DNA of 64,000 nucleotides from Nitrospira sp. (GTDB lineage: Bacteria > Nitrospirota > Nitrospiria > Nitrospirales > Nitrospiraceae): positions 123,826 to 187,825 of the forward strand of contig JACOEH010000002.1 of assembly GCA_024998685.1 (NCBI GenBank), in the 5' to 3' direction. Of the stretch, positions 1-8,322 are shown piece by piece. A model generated the notes under the pieces. The model did no database searches. It saw nothing but the letters and a program-made list of their open reading frames with translations, and was not told the DNA's origin. The translations under genes were made by a program, and so were the position numbers. The number at the start of each line of letters is the position of its first letter. Position 1 is the stretch's first letter.

Positions 1-1949
1 TCGTCTATGCCTGCGTCAACGAGATCGCGAAAGCCATGGGCGGACTCCACTGGCTCGTGCAGATCAGGCGCGGCGGGCAATGGCGCGAGCTGGATGAACA
101 TCCGCTGCTCACGCTGCTGGCTCGGCCGAATCCGATGCAGGGCGGCGGGCGGTTTTTCGAGACGATGACGGGACACCTCATGATCAGCGGCAATGCGTAC
201 ATTGAGCGGGTCGGGCCGGGCACCGGACAAGGCCGGATCGGCCAGGCGCCGCGCGAACTCTATGCACTGCGGCCCGATCGCATGACGGTGGTGCCGGGCG
301 ATCAGACCAATCTGGTCGCGCGCTACGAGTACCGCGCGGGCGGCGCCATCGTGCCGATCCCGACGCCGCTGATCCTGCACGAGAAACTCTTCGATCCGCT
401 CGACGATTGGTACGGCCTCTCGCCGCTACAAGTCCTGGCGAAGGCGGTGGACACCGACAATATCGCCATCGCGTGGAACTACACCCTGATCAAAAAAGGC
501 GCGCGGCCGTCCGGCGGGCTGGTGGTGCCGCAGAATCTCAACGACACACAGTATGCCCGCCTGCAGAAACAGATCGACGAGCAGACCGGCGACGAGATGG
601 CCGGGCATCCGATGCTGCTGGAAGGCGGCATGGAGTGGAAGGAAATGGGCTTGAGTCCGCGCGATATGGATTGGATCGAATCGCGCAAGATGACCAAGCA
701 CGACATCGCCATGGCCTACGGCGTGATGGCCGAATTGATCGGCCTCAAAGACGCGACGTATGAAAATCGCCGCGAGGCGCGGCGGGCGTTCTATAGCGAG
801 ACGGTGCTGCCGCTCGCGGATTTTCTGCGCGACGATCTGAGCAATTGGCTGGTGCCGCTGTTCGGCGATCGCCTCAAACTCGACTACGACCGCGATGCGA
901 TCGACGCGCTGCAGGAGGATCGCGAAAAACTGTGGACACGCGTGCAGAGCGCCGACTGGCTGACGGTGAATGAAAAGCGGATCGCGACCGGCTACGACGA
1001 GTATCCGGACGGCGACGTGCTGCTCGTGCCGATCGGCAAAGTGCCGCTCTCCGAGGCCGGACAGACCGGCGCGGACTTCAGTCAGGTGCAGGCGCAGGAT
1101 GCCGGTCAGCAGGCCGCGCAGAAAGCGGTGCCCTCCTCGCACACCGGCGTCGCCGACCGGCGCGAGCTGGAATGGAAAGCCCGCGTGCTGCAATTCCTGC
1201 CGATCGAGAAACGCTACGTGACCGCTCTCGGGGTGTATTTCACGGCGCAGCGCGACGAGGTGCTGGCGCGACTCGCGCGGTCGTCGGGTCTGTCTGGTCT
1301 GTCTCGTCTATCCGGTGCGAACAACAAGACAGACAAGATAGACCAGAGAGACAAGAAAGACGTGGACGAGATTCTCTTTGAGCTGGATGCGCAAACGAAC
1401 AAGCTTCGCGAAGTCTCCAAACCCTATTTTGACGAGGCGGTGAAGCGGGGTGGAGAGGCCCTGTGGGCCGAGGTCGGCGCCAGCGGCGGCTTCACTCCGC
1501 AGTCGCCGGGCGTTCGGACGCAGATTGATTTTCAGTTGCGGCAGTTGGCGGGCATTCCAGAACGGGTGCGGCAGCGAGTCGAGCAGGAAATTGCGGCGGG
1601 CTTGTCGGCAGATGAATCGCCCGCCGAGATTGCCGCGCGCATCAGCGGGCTCTATCACCACTTGGCGGGCGCGCGGGCGCAGACCATCGCCCGTACCGAA
1701 ACCGCCCGTGCCTACAACGAAACGCGATGGGCGGCGATGCGCCAGCTCGGCATCGAGCGCGCGGAGTGGCTCACGGCGCGTGATGAGCATGTGCGGCTCG
1801 ATCCCTTCGATCACCAGATCGACGGCGAAGTGCGGCGGCTCGGCGAGCCCTTCACGAACGGCTTGCGGTTTCCCAACGACCCAACCGGCGCGCCGGGCAA
1901 CGTGATCAACTGTCGCTGCGTGGCGATCCCTGTGGGAGGTACGCGATGA
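1..1949 (+). CDS. Phage portal protein fused to MuF-like head morphogenesis domain (5' partial)
   Basis: The reading frame is open from base 3, upstream of the first ATG at 36, and reads VYACVNEIAKAMGG, a typical start of the HK97-family portal core, so the gene begins before the window. The portal part (dodecameric ring at the capsid vertex through which DNA passes) covers about the first 400 residues. The C-terminal 140 residues match the Mu protein F / head morphogenesis family, with ARTETARAYNE and a terminal cysteine pair in NVINCRC. Portal-MuF fusions are known in siphophages. Between the two domains the protein carries a 9-bp-unit hairpin element translated as repeats such as GLSGLSRLSG and DKIDQRDKKD (about 1288-1361). 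The stop overlaps the next gene as ATGA, indicating translational coupling. Confidence 0.9.
   Translation, partial: VYACVNEIAKAMGGLHWLVQIRRGGQWRELDEHPLLTLLARPNPMQGGGRFFETMTGHLMISGNAYIERVGPGTGQGRIGQAPRELYALRPDRMTVVPGDQTNLVARYEYRAGGAIVPIPTPLILHEKLFDPLDDWYGLSPLQVLAKAVDTDNIAIAWNYTLIKKGARPSGGLVVPQNLNDTQYARLQKQIDEQTGDEMAGHPMLLEGGMEWKEMGLSPRDMDWIESRKMTKHDIAMAYGVMAELIGLKDATYENRREARRAFYSETVLPLADFLRDDLSNWLVPLFGDRLKLDYDRDAIDALQEDREKLWTRVQSADWLTVNEKRIATGYDEYPDGDVLLVPIGKVPLSEAGQTGADFSQVQAQDAGQQAAQKAVPSSHTGVADRRELEWKARVLQFLPIEKRYVTALGVYFTAQRDEVLARLARSSGLSGLSRLSGANNKTDKIDQRDKKDVDEILFELDAQTNKLREVSKPYFDEAVKRGGEALWAEVGASGGFTPQSPGVRTQIDFQLRQLAGIPERVRQRVEQEIAAGLSADESPAEIAARISGLYHHLAGARAQTIARTETARAYNETRWAAMRQLGIERAEWLTARDEHVRLDPFDHQIDGEVRRLGEPFTNGLRFPNDPTGAPGNVINCRCVAIPVGGTR
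1288..1361. repeat. 9-bp-unit hairpin element, copy 1 (inside portal gene)
   Basis: Left arm has three 9-bp units (GTCTGTCTG, GTCTGTCTC, GTCTATCCG). Right arm (1325-1361) has four units of the complementary type (CAAGACAGA, CAAGATAGA, CCAGAGAGA, CAAGAAAGA). The loop starts GGTGCGA. Because units are 9 bp the element is read through in frame as three-residue repeats. Confidence 0.75.
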
Positions 1950-2605
1950 AGTTGGAACGCAAACGGTTTTCCTTCGAAATCAAAACGGTGGATGTCGAGG
2001 CCGGGACGTTCAGCGGCTATGCGGCCATTTTCAGCATTCCCGACGACGGGATGCCGCCCGATATCATTGTGCCCGGCGCGTTCGCCAAGACGATCAAGGA
2101 GTGGGGACCGACCGGCGCGAATCGCATCAAGATCTTGGCGCTGCATCGCAGCGATTGGCTACCGATCGGCGCGCCGACCGAGCTGGTCGAAGACGCGAAG
2201 GGCCTGAGTTTTACCGGCGTGATCAGCAAAACCTCGCTCGGGCTCGATGTGCTCACGTTGATGCGCGATCGCGTGTTGACCGAGATGAGCATCGGCTTCG
2301 ACGTGATCAAGCAAGAGCCGGACAAGATGCGCGGCATGCGGCTCCTGCAGGAAGTCCGGCTCTGGGAAATCAGCCCGGTCACTTGGGCGATGCATCCGCT
2401 GGCCGGCATCACCGACGTGAAAGCGATCCGCGCGACGGATCGTGATCTCTATGCACTGGCACTGTCTCCTGAGCAGCCGGATGCCTCCACTGCCTCAGAC
2501 GCAGCCGCTGAACGTTCGCCATTCGACCCGGAGTGCCTCCAGTCGATCAAGGCCCTGACCGCGCAGGTCCACGCGGCCATCTCTCGACGAGGCTCGGGAT
2601 GGTGA
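1946..2605 (+). CDS. HK97-family prohead protease
   Basis: This 219-residue protein belongs to the HK97 prohead (assemblin-like) serine protease family, which cleaves the capsid scaffold domain during head maturation. The expected catalytic His is in LALHRSDW (His67) and the Ser in EMSIGF (Ser115). The GAF motif in IVPGAFAKTI and the LWEISPVTW segment are also family hallmarks. It sits between portal and major capsid, the canonical order, and starts by a 4-bp overlap with the portal gene. The C-terminal 50 residues are Ser/Ala-rich and probably dispensable linker. Confidence 0.9.
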   Translation: MKLERKRFSFEIKTVDVEAGTFSGYAAIFSIPDDGMPPDIIVPGAFAKTIKEWGPTGANRIKILALHRSDWLPIGAPTELVEDAKGLSFTGVISKTSLGLDVLTLMRDRVLTEMSIGFDVIKQEPDKMRGMRLLQEVRLWEISPVTWAMHPLAGITDVKAIRATDRDLYALALSPEQPDASTASDAAAERSPFDPECLQSIKALTAQVHAAISRRGSGW

Positions 2606-2637
2606 GCTCGTCGAACCACTCAACCCAGGAGGAACTG

Positions 2638-3831
2638 ATGACGACAGCGTTGACCCCTGAACAAGTCAAAGATTCGATCGATGAACTCGGTCGGACCTGG
2701 AAGTCGTTCCGCGAGGAAAACGACAAGCTGCTCGCCGAGGGCAAGCAGACGCAGGTGCAATGGACCGAGAAGCTGCACAAGCTCAACGAACGGATGGACG
2801 AGCTGGATACGAAGCTTAATCGCCGTCCGGCCCCGCAGCTCTCGCCGAAAGACACGCAGGACGAGCAGGCGCGCCGGCAGAAAGCCGCGTTTCTGAATTT
2901 CTGCCGCTATGGTCTCGAAGGGATGTCCGCCGAGGAAAAATCGCTCCTCGCGAAAGACAGCCTGCCCGGCGAGAAGAAGTCGCTCAGCTCGCCGCAAGGC
3001 GTCGAGTATTTGGCGTCGCCCGAGGTGACCAACGAGATCATCAAGGGCGTGGTCGAGTTCTCGCCGATCCGCACCGTCGCCCGCGTGCGGACGACCGGGG
3101 CCAAGAGCGTGAAGATCCGGAAGCGGACCGGGACCTTTGCCGCCGCCTGGATCGGCAAGACCGCCACACGGACGGAAACCACCGGCCTGAAGTATGGGCT
3201 CGAAGAAGTGCCGACGCACGAATTGTATGCCTTGGTCGATATTCCGTTCGAGGACTTGGAGGACAGCGACTTCAACCTCGAGGCGGAATTGAACCTCGAA
3301 GCCAGCGAGCAATTCGGCGTGGCCGAAGGCCTCTCGTCGGTCAGCGGCGACGCGGTCGGCGAATGGGAAGGCCTGCTTACCAACGCGGCCATGGGCTTCA
3401 CGGTGAGCGGCGATGCCAACCTGATCACCGGCGACGGGCTCATTCAATTGTACGTCGATGTGAAGGACGCCTATGCGCGCAACGGCACCTGGATGCTGAA
3501 GCGCGACTCGATCGGCAAGGTGCGCAAGCTGAAGGACAGCCAGGGGCAATATGTCTGGATGCCCGGCTTGTCGAGCGCGCTGCCCTCCACGATTCTCGAC
3601 CGCCCCTATGTCGAGGCCGTGGACATGCCGACGATCGCGGCCAGCGCCTTCCCGGTGCTGTTCGGCGATTTCCGGCGGGGCTACACCGTGATCGATCGGG
3701 TGCAGATCGCGGTGATTCGCGACCAGTTCACGCAGGCCAACAACGGCGCCGTGCGGTTCCATTTTAGAAAACGCTCGGGCGGCCAAGTCGTGAACGTGGA
3801 AGCGATTCGGAAATTGAAGATCTCGACGTAA
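2638..3831 (+). CDS. Phage major capsid protein, HK97 fold
   Basis: Starting at 2638 gives 397 residues. This start follows a strong AGGAGG box, whereas the frame extends upstream to 2533 without one. Residues 1-90 are charged and heptad-like (DSIDELGRTWKSFREEND), as expected for the N-terminal scaffold (delta) domain removed by the preceding protease. The remainder has the HK97 capsid pattern: a stretch around SSPQGVEYLASPEVT, then FSPIRTVARVR, the P-domain and a C-terminal strand ending VNVEAIRKLKIST. It forms the icosahedral shell. A 9-bp-unit hairpin element lies directly after the stop codon and may separate this highly needed message from downstream genes. Confidence 0.92.
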   Translation: MTTALTPEQVKDSIDELGRTWKSFREENDKLLAEGKQTQVQWTEKLHKLNERMDELDTKLNRRPAPQLSPKDTQDEQARRQKAAFLNFCRYGLEGMSAEEKSLLAKDSLPGEKKSLSSPQGVEYLASPEVTNEIIKGVVEFSPIRTVARVRTTGAKSVKIRKRTGTFAAAWIGKTATRTETTGLKYGLEEVPTHELYALVDIPFEDLEDSDFNLEAELNLEASEQFGVAEGLSSVSGDAVGEWEGLLTNAAMGFTVSGDANLITGDGLIQLYVDVKDAYARNGTWMLKRDSIGKVRKLKDSQGQYVWMPGLSSALPSTILDRPYVEAVDMPTIAASAFPVLFGDFRRGYTVIDRVQIAVIRDQFTQANNGAVRFHFRKRSGGQVVNVEAIRKLKIST

Positions 3832-3837
3832 GGGACG

Positions 3838-3926
3838 GTTTGCTTGGTGCAGTGGTTTGTCTGGTTTGTCTCGTTCAGGCCAACCACACACACCAAAGAA
3901 ACGAAATAAACCAGATCAACCAGCAT
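3838..3926. repeat. 9-bp-unit hairpin element, copy 2
   Basis: Directly follows the capsid gene. Units are of the T-rich type in the left arm (GGTTTGTCT twice) and A-rich in the right arm (AAACGAAAT, AAACCAGAT, CAACCAGCA). Ends just before the ribosome binding site of the next gene. Confidence 0.65.
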
Positions 3927-3943
3927 TTACGAGGAGGACCACA

Positions 3944-4351
3944 ATGCGAGCATTGGAAAACGATCTGAATCCGGTCTCGTCCGTGCGGCACGACCGGCAA
4001 GCGGCGGCGGCCAACGGCACCGGCGTGGCGCTGGCCGGCTACGAAGGCGCGCTGGCCGTGCTGGATGTCGCGGCGGTCGGCGGGACGACCCCGACAGCCA
4101 CGTACAAGCTCCAAGAATCCGACGACAACTCCGCCTATAACGATGTCTCGACCGCCGACATGGGCGGCGACGCGCAGCCCACGGCCTTTTCCGCCGCCGG
4201 GCTTGTGGCGCGTGGCTACTACGGCGTGAAGAAGTATTTGCGCTGGCGGTTGGATGCGTTGAGCGGCACGTCCCCGACGGCCACCGCGACCGGGCAGATC
4301 ATCCTCGGCAACGCACGGCATCAACCGGCGGGCGTGACCCAGGCGCCGTAA
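3944..4351 (+). CDS. Phage head-region protein of unknown function
   Basis: A 135-residue protein starting at 3944 after GAGGAGG; the in-frame extension to 3857 is translated hairpin element and is not credible. Visible features are NGTGVALAGYEGALAVLDV, a beta-rich region with YKLQESDDNSAYNDV, and YYGVKKYLRWRLDA. I recognise the type as a small beta-sandwich protein that commonly follows the major capsid gene in siphophages, possibly a head decoration or stabilising protein, but its function is not established. A perfect 10-bp GC hairpin follows it. Confidence 0.7.
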   Translation: MRALENDLNPVSSVRHDRQAAAANGTGVALAGYEGALAVLDVAAVGGTTPTATYKLQESDDNSAYNDVSTADMGGDAQPTAFSAAGLVARGYYGVKKYLRWRLDALSGTSPTATATGQIILGNARHQPAGVTQAP

Positions 4352-4367
4352 GGGCGTGACTAAACCA

Positions 4368-4392
4368 GGGCGGCGGCATCACGCCGCCGCCC
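4368..4392. terminator. Perfect GC hairpin between phage genes
   Basis: Ten complementary bases (GGGCGGCGGC and GCCGCCGCCC) around the loop ATCAC. There is no T-run, so it could be an attenuator or processing site rather than a full intrinsic terminator. Confidence 0.5.
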
Positions 4393-4410
4393 GCAGCAGA
4401 AGAGGTCGTC

Positions 4411-4635
4411 ATGGAAAAAGTCACAGTCACGATGACGAAGACAATGACGGGGTCGGAAGACGGGATTCACGTGCAGGCCTATCGGGTAGGCGTGACCTAT
4501 GAGCTCGGCGCCGAGCTGGCGCAGTCGTTCATCGAGAGCAAGGGCGCGAGACCGGCGCTCGACCAGCCCGATCAGACCGACAAGAAAGACCAGACGAAGA
4601 AGGGGAAGGGGCCTTCGGAGAATAAAGAACGATGA
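4411..4635 (+). CDS. Small phage protein with repeat-derived tail
   Basis: Encodes 74 residues. The first 50 residues form a compact unit (VTVTMTKTMTGSEDGIHVQAYRVGVTYELG) resembling the small proteins that sit next to head-tail connector genes and carry a modest SH3-like or KOW-like fold; I cannot name a family. The last 25 residues are DQ/DK-rich (DQPDQTDKKDQTKKGKG) and derive from a half copy of the 9-bp-unit element, so they look like tolerated read-through. The stop overlaps the next start as ATGA. Confidence 0.6.
   Translation: MEKVTVTMTKTMTGSEDGIHVQAYRVGVTYELGAELAQSFIESKGARPALDQPDQTDKKDQTKKGKGPSENKER
4560..4601. repeat. 9-bp-unit element, half copy 3 (right arm only)
   Basis: Purine-rich units such as CGACCAGCC, CGATCAGAC and CGACAAGAA match the right arm of the other copies. 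No left arm is visible upstream, so it is a solo arm inside a coding sequence. Confidence 0.45.
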
Positions 4636-5204
4636 GCCTCACGACCCTCGCGAACGTGAAAGCGTTCATGAACATCAGCACGTCGGAGCATGACGTGGAG
4701 ATTCTCCGCCTGCTGCCCTCCGTCGACGCGTTCATCCAGAGCTACTGCAATCGCCCGCTGGAGCAGGCGACGGTCACCGAGTTTCACAGCGGGCGATCGG
4801 GCCAGAGCACGCTGCGCTTGAAGCGCTATCCGGTCGCCTCGATCACATCGATCGCGGACGATCCGTACCGCGTGTACGGTGCCGAGACCCTGCTCGCGGC
4901 GAGCGACTCTGTGCTCACCGATGCGGAGGCCGGGATCGTGCAGCTCGACGGGATCACGTTCAATGAGGGGCTCAACAATATCAAGATTGTCTATGTCGCG
5001 GGCTATGCGGCGGGCTCGAAGGAGGCGGCGCTGTTGGAGCAGGCGGCGATCGAATTGATCTGGCTGGCGCGGAAGAAAGGCGATCAGGCGCTGCTTGGGC
5101 TCCAGAGCCGGAGCATCGCCGACGGCCGGGTCGATACGTTCAACATGGATTGGCCGGCGGGCGTGCGCGAGATCTTGGAGCGGTTTCGGAAAGTGGATCA
5201 TTGA
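4632..5204 (+). CDS. Phage head-tail connector protein (gp6-like)
   Basis: 190 residues starting by ATGA overlap. The N-terminus (TLANVKAFMNISTSEHDVEILRLLPSVDAFIQSYCNRPLE) matches the HK97 gp6 / SPP1 gp15 head-tail connector family: two helices, a central beta region (LRLKRYPVASITSI), then C-terminal helices including IELIWLARKKGDQALLG. These proteins form a ring below the portal and start the neck. The position directly after the capsid cluster fits. Confidence 0.85.
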   Translation: MSLTTLANVKAFMNISTSEHDVEILRLLPSVDAFIQSYCNRPLEQATVTEFHSGRSGQSTLRLKRYPVASITSIADDPYRVYGAETLLAASDSVLTDAEAGIVQLDGITFNEGLNNIKIVYVAGYAAGSKEAALLEQAAIELIWLARKKGDQALLGLQSRSIADGRVDTFNMDWPAGVREILERFRKVDH

Positions 5205-5228
5205 TCCGGAGCAATAGGAGGCGTGACC

Positions 5229-5585
5229 ATGACATGCAGAATGCTGGTATTTACCTTGCTGGGCCTCGGGCTCGCGGGCGCCGCGCAGGCCGTGACGTTG
5301 GAGTGGGACCGGAACGCCGAGCCCGACATGCGGGACTATCGGATCTGGGCCTGCACGACCCCGAGCTGTGTCGTGGTGAAGTCCAACGCCACGCTCAAGG
5401 CGACGGTGCCGCAGCCGCCCGAGGGGAAAGTCCCCTCCTGGATCGTTCCAGGCGTGCTGCTGGGCAAGCCCGGTTCGATTGCGATCTCCGCCCGAGACCA
5501 GAGCCTGAACGAATCGGCGCTGAGCGTGGCGCTGCCGTTCGACACGGCGCCCCCGGCGGCGCCGGCGAACCCGCGATTTAAGTGA
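5229..5585 (+). CDS. Putative exported protein with fibronectin-III-like domain
   Basis: 118 residues. The ATG at 5229 is preceded by AGGAGG at good spacing; a GTG at 5223 is also in frame. Residues 1-20 are a signal peptide (LVFTLLGLGLAGAAQA, cleavage after AQA). The mature part has VTLEWDRNAEPDMRDYRIWA and DTAPPAAPANPRF, which resemble the strand pattern and linker of fibronectin type III domains. An exported protein in a virion morphogenesis cluster is unusual. It may be a lysogenic-conversion or envelope-interacting protein. It is followed by a related gene. Confidence 0.65.
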   Translation: MTCRMLVFTLLGLGLAGAAQAVTLEWDRNAEPDMRDYRIWACTTPSCVVVKSNATLKATVPQPPEGKVPSWIVPGVLLGKPGSIAISARDQSLNESALSVALPFDTAPPAAPANPRFK

Positions 5586-5606
5586 CGACAAGAAGGAGGA
5601 TCCATC

Positions 5607-5990
5607 ATGACCAGACGACTGCTGATCGTACTGCTGCTGTGCTTCGGCCTCGCCGGTGTGAGCGACGCGGCGACGCAAGACCTGAGCGCGAACCCGAATG
5701 CGGAAGCCGACTGGGCCGGAGACCGGCTCTATCGCGCGCCGGGGAGCTGCACCGCGCCCGGGACGTTCGTGATCGTGCAGACGGTCCCGCCGACGACCGG
5801 CGGCGCCCTCGTGCGCTTCACCGATCCGAACGTGCCGGACGGCATCTTTTGTTATCAGGCCACGGCCTTCGATGTGGCGGGGAATGAATCGGAGCCGTCG
5901 AACCGCGTCGAGGTGACGATGGACGCCACCGCCCCGGCCGCCCCGACCGGGCTGCAGCTGTCCGGTGCCGCGCCGACGCCGGGAGACTGA
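5607..5990 (+). CDS. Putative exported protein, paralogue of the preceding gene
   Basis: 127 residues with an AGGAGG box before the ATG. It has the same architecture as its neighbour: a signal peptide (LLIVLLLCFGLAGVSDA), a mature beta-rich domain with two Cys (GSCTAPGTF and IFCYQATAF, probably a disulfide), and a C-terminal linker DATAPAAPTGLQLSG typical of the border between fibronectin-III-like repeats. The CYQATAFDVAGNESEPSN segment is a classical FnIII F-G hairpin. Role unknown. Confidence 0.65.
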   Translation: MTRRLLIVLLLCFGLAGVSDAATQDLSANPNAEADWAGDRLYRAPGSCTAPGTFVIVQTVPPTTGGALVRFTDPNVPDGIFCYQATAFDVAGNESEPSNRVEVTMDATAPAAPTGLQLSGAAPTPGD

Positions 5991-5994
5991 TCGC

Positions 5995-6243
5995 ATGCGA
6001 TGTCGCTGGCGCTGCGCGTCGAAGATTGAGCAATACGGCGGTCAATGGGTGATCGTGCTGCACAGAGTCTTTCCGCGCCGACTCCCGCTCGACGCGATCC
6101 CGACGGGACAACGTCCGACGGGGCGCCTTGAGATCATGCCGAGGGCGCCGTTTGAGTTTGCGACGTGGGACCCCAAGCCCTGGCAGGTGGGGAAGATCTA
6201 CCAGATGACCATCAATCGCACGAAGAAGGAGACGCACCCATGA
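5995..6243 (+). CDS. Hypothetical phage protein
   Basis: 82 residues starting at 5995, preceded by GGGAGA. Arg/Cys-rich N-terminus (RCRWRCASKIEQYGG) followed by a short beta pattern ending WQVGKIYQMTINR. No domain recognised. The stop overlaps the next start (ATGA at 6240), so it is part of the same transcription unit. Confidence 0.5.
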   Translation: MRCRWRCASKIEQYGGQWVIVLHRVFPRRLPLDAIPTGQRPTGRLEIMPRAPFEFATWDPKPWQVGKIYQMTINRTKKETHP

Positions 6244-7133
6244 GCACCCATCCGAATCGCGACCTCTTATACAGCATGTCGATCGAGGAGCAGGAACAGT
6301 TGCCCCGCACGAAGCTCCTCGCCTTGCGGCGCAGCGTCTATGCGGAACATGTCCGGCAGATGGAAGTCCGGCCTGAGATTGCACGGTGGGCCGCGCAGAT
6401 GAATGCGCTGTATCCGGATGGATTCAAGATTTGGGAGAACAAACTCAACATCCTCGAAGCCCTGATGGTCGCTCGGTATGGTGAAGACACGCGGCATTGG
6501 CCGCAAGCATTTTCGCAGGGCGATGTCGACCGGGCGAAGAAATGGCTGGGCGGCAAGACGCCCGCCGGGGTGAAAGTCTTAAGTGCAGACGGCCTCTCGC
6601 TCATGAGCTGTGCCTTCCTGGCGGTCGGCGCATTCGGCCTGCTGAGCGCCATCTTCCACGACAGCGCGCTCGGGCTGTTCTTCTTGCCGTTCCTCTTCGG
6701 GACGGCCATGACGGACTACCTCGAAAATAAACTGGCCGATCACCTCTTCAGAACGACCACGTTCACACAACCCTCGATCCTGGGCATCGCGCTCTACACG
6801 GCGGCGCCGGGCGAAACCGGCGGCGGGACGGAAGTCACGGGCGGCTCTTACGCGCGGGTCGCGAACAATCCGGCGAACGCCAACTGGAACGGCACGCACG
6901 GCAACACGACCGGCGCCTCGTCCGGCACCGGCGGCCTGGTCGACAACGCGGGCACGCTGACGTTTCCGGCACCATCCGCGAACTGGGGGACCGTCACACA
7001 CTTTGCGATTCTCGACAATACCACCGGCGGCAACATGCTGATCTACGGCGCGCTCGCCGTGTCGAAGACCGTGAACGCCAGTGATCCGGCACCGACGTTC
7101 CCGGCCGGAACCCTCGACATCACGTTTGCATAA
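6240..7133 (+). CDS. Phage protein: N-terminal unknown/membrane part joined to phage fibre-like domain
   Basis: 297 residues from the coupled ATG at 6240. Residues 1-120 are helical and charged without a recognised family. Residues about 122-155 are hydrophobic (SLMSCAFLAVGAFGLLSAIF and ALGLFFLPFLFG), one or two membrane helices. From an internal ATG at 6708 the sequence MTDYLENKLADHLFRTTTF, LYTAAPGETGGGTEV and GTVTHFAILD is a family found alone in many phages next to tail-fibre genes. The gene may therefore be a fusion of two phage proteins, or the second half may be translated from 6708, although I see no strong ribosome binding site there. Confidence 0.6.
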   Translation: MSTHPNRDLLYSMSIEEQEQLPRTKLLALRRSVYAEHVRQMEVRPEIARWAAQMNALYPDGFKIWENKLNILEALMVARYGEDTRHWPQAFSQGDVDRAKKWLGGKTPAGVKVLSADGLSLMSCAFLAVGAFGLLSAIFHDSALGLFFLPFLFGTAMTDYLENKLADHLFRTTTFTQPSILGIALYTAAPGETGGGTEVTGGSYARVANNPANANWNGTHGNTTGASSGTGGLVDNAGTLTFPAPSANWGTVTHFAILDNTTGGNMLIYGALAVSKTVNASDPAPTFPAGTLDITFA

Positions 7134-7158
7134 GCGGGGCGGGTGAGAAAGGAAACGG

Positions 7159-7968
7159 ATGCTCGGCATTGCGCGGACATACCAAGCGGGTGGATGGGGG
7201 TTGCCTGGGAGTCATGGTCCCTCGCAAGGCTTCTATGGTCCTATCATTACCGCCAATGCCACGGTACACACGAAAGGGGCCTATGCCGAACTCGTCGCTG
7301 CCACGACCTATGATTGGTATGGGTTCTGGATCAGTATGAGTGGCGTCGCCGTCTCAGCGACCCGCACCGACATGTTGCTGGACGTGGCCATCGGGGGGGC
7401 CGGATCAGAGCAAGTGATCCTCCCAAATCTCATGGCGGGATGGACGATGGGCGGATCAGGGAACATCCTCTACATCCCCATCTACATTCCGCGAGGGACA
7501 CGACTCTCTGCCAGATGTCAGGCTGTGGTCTCAGGCGATCAGACAGGAGTGATGCTCTGGGGGATGGCTGGGCACAGCGGCCTCCCCGGTCCGCTCTTCA
7601 GCCAGGCGGATGACTACGGGACGGTATTGGCCTCGAGCAAAGGGGCCGCACACACCCCAGGCAACGGGGTGCTGTCCACCGCCACCAATGTCGGGGGGAC
7701 CACCTCGCGGATCTACGGAGCGGTGTTGTTGATGGTGGCCCCGGATACCACCACCGTGACGGCGCGTGGAGTGACGTGGAATCTCGTGTTCGGCGGGCAG
7801 GCCTATGCGGAATGGTTTGATTTGGAGACGGCAGCGGAGCAACTCGTCGGCCCCCTCCCCCCTGCCCCCAATTTCTGCTCCGTGCCCGCCGGGACCCAGC
7901 TCCAAGTCCAGGGGACGAGTGGTGGGGCTGGCAATGCGCACACGGTGATCTTGTACGGGTTCTATTGA
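7159..7968 (+). CDS. Phage structural protein of unknown function
   Basis: 269 residues after AAAGGAAACGG. Beta-rich sequence with GGAGSEQVILPNLMAGW, NILYIPIYIPRGTRLSARCQ and a C-terminal strand NAHTVILYGFY. The pattern (repeated beta strands and aromatic-glycine turns) is that of a virion or fibre jelly-roll protein, but no family is recognised. The local GC is slightly lower than its neighbours, so it may be a later acquisition. Confidence 0.6.
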   Translation: MLGIARTYQAGGWGLPGSHGPSQGFYGPIITANATVHTKGAYAELVAATTYDWYGFWISMSGVAVSATRTDMLLDVAIGGAGSEQVILPNLMAGWTMGGSGNILYIPIYIPRGTRLSARCQAVVSGDQTGVMLWGMAGHSGLPGPLFSQADDYGTVLASSKGAAHTPGNGVLSTATNVGGTTSRIYGAVLLMVAPDTTTVTARGVTWNLVFGGQAYAEWFDLETAAEQLVGPLPPAPNFCSVPAGTQLQVQGTSGGAGNAHTVILYGFY

Positions 7969-7975
7969 GGGACGC

Positions 7976-8320
7976 ATGGCGATTTCGGAAGCATTTACCG
8001 GCACCGAGGCGGTCAGCACGACGGAATGGTCGCTGACGACGGACACGGCGGGGCCGGATGCCGAGACGAGTGACGGGATTTTTCAGGCATTTCTCGACGT
8101 GTCGGACATGGTCGCCGGCGACATTTTGCAGATTCGCCTCTATGAAACCTGCCGCTCCGGCGATACGCAGCGGCTCGCGCATGAGTGGATCTTGACCGGC
8201 GCGCAAGCGGAACCGCTGTGGGTGTCGGATTCGTTTCTGTTGATGCAGGGGTGGGATTGGACGGTCCTGGCGGTGGCCGGGACGATCACGGTGCTGTGGT
8301 CGATTCGAAAGGTGGCGTAG
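7976..8320 (+). CDS. Hypothetical phage protein
   Basis: 114 residues, starting 8 bp after the preceding gene. Contains TEWSLTTDTAGPDAETSDGIFQAFLDVSDMVAGDILQIRLYE, a beta-sandwich-like pattern common in phage accessory structural proteins, and ends with a hydrophobic strand (WTVLAVAGTITVLWSI). Two bases separate it from the next gene, so they are likely co-translated. Confidence 0.55.
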   Translation: MAISEAFTGTEAVSTTEWSLTTDTAGPDAETSDGIFQAFLDVSDMVAGDILQIRLYETCRSGDTQRLAHEWILTGAQAEPLWVSDSFLLMQGWDWTVLAVAGTITVLWSIRKVA

Positions 8321-8322
8321 CG

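Noticed and set aside
4572..5996. 474-residue ORF on the - strand
   Set aside because: It spans several well-supported + strand phage genes and consists of Arg-rich low-complexity sequence; a shadow of high GC.
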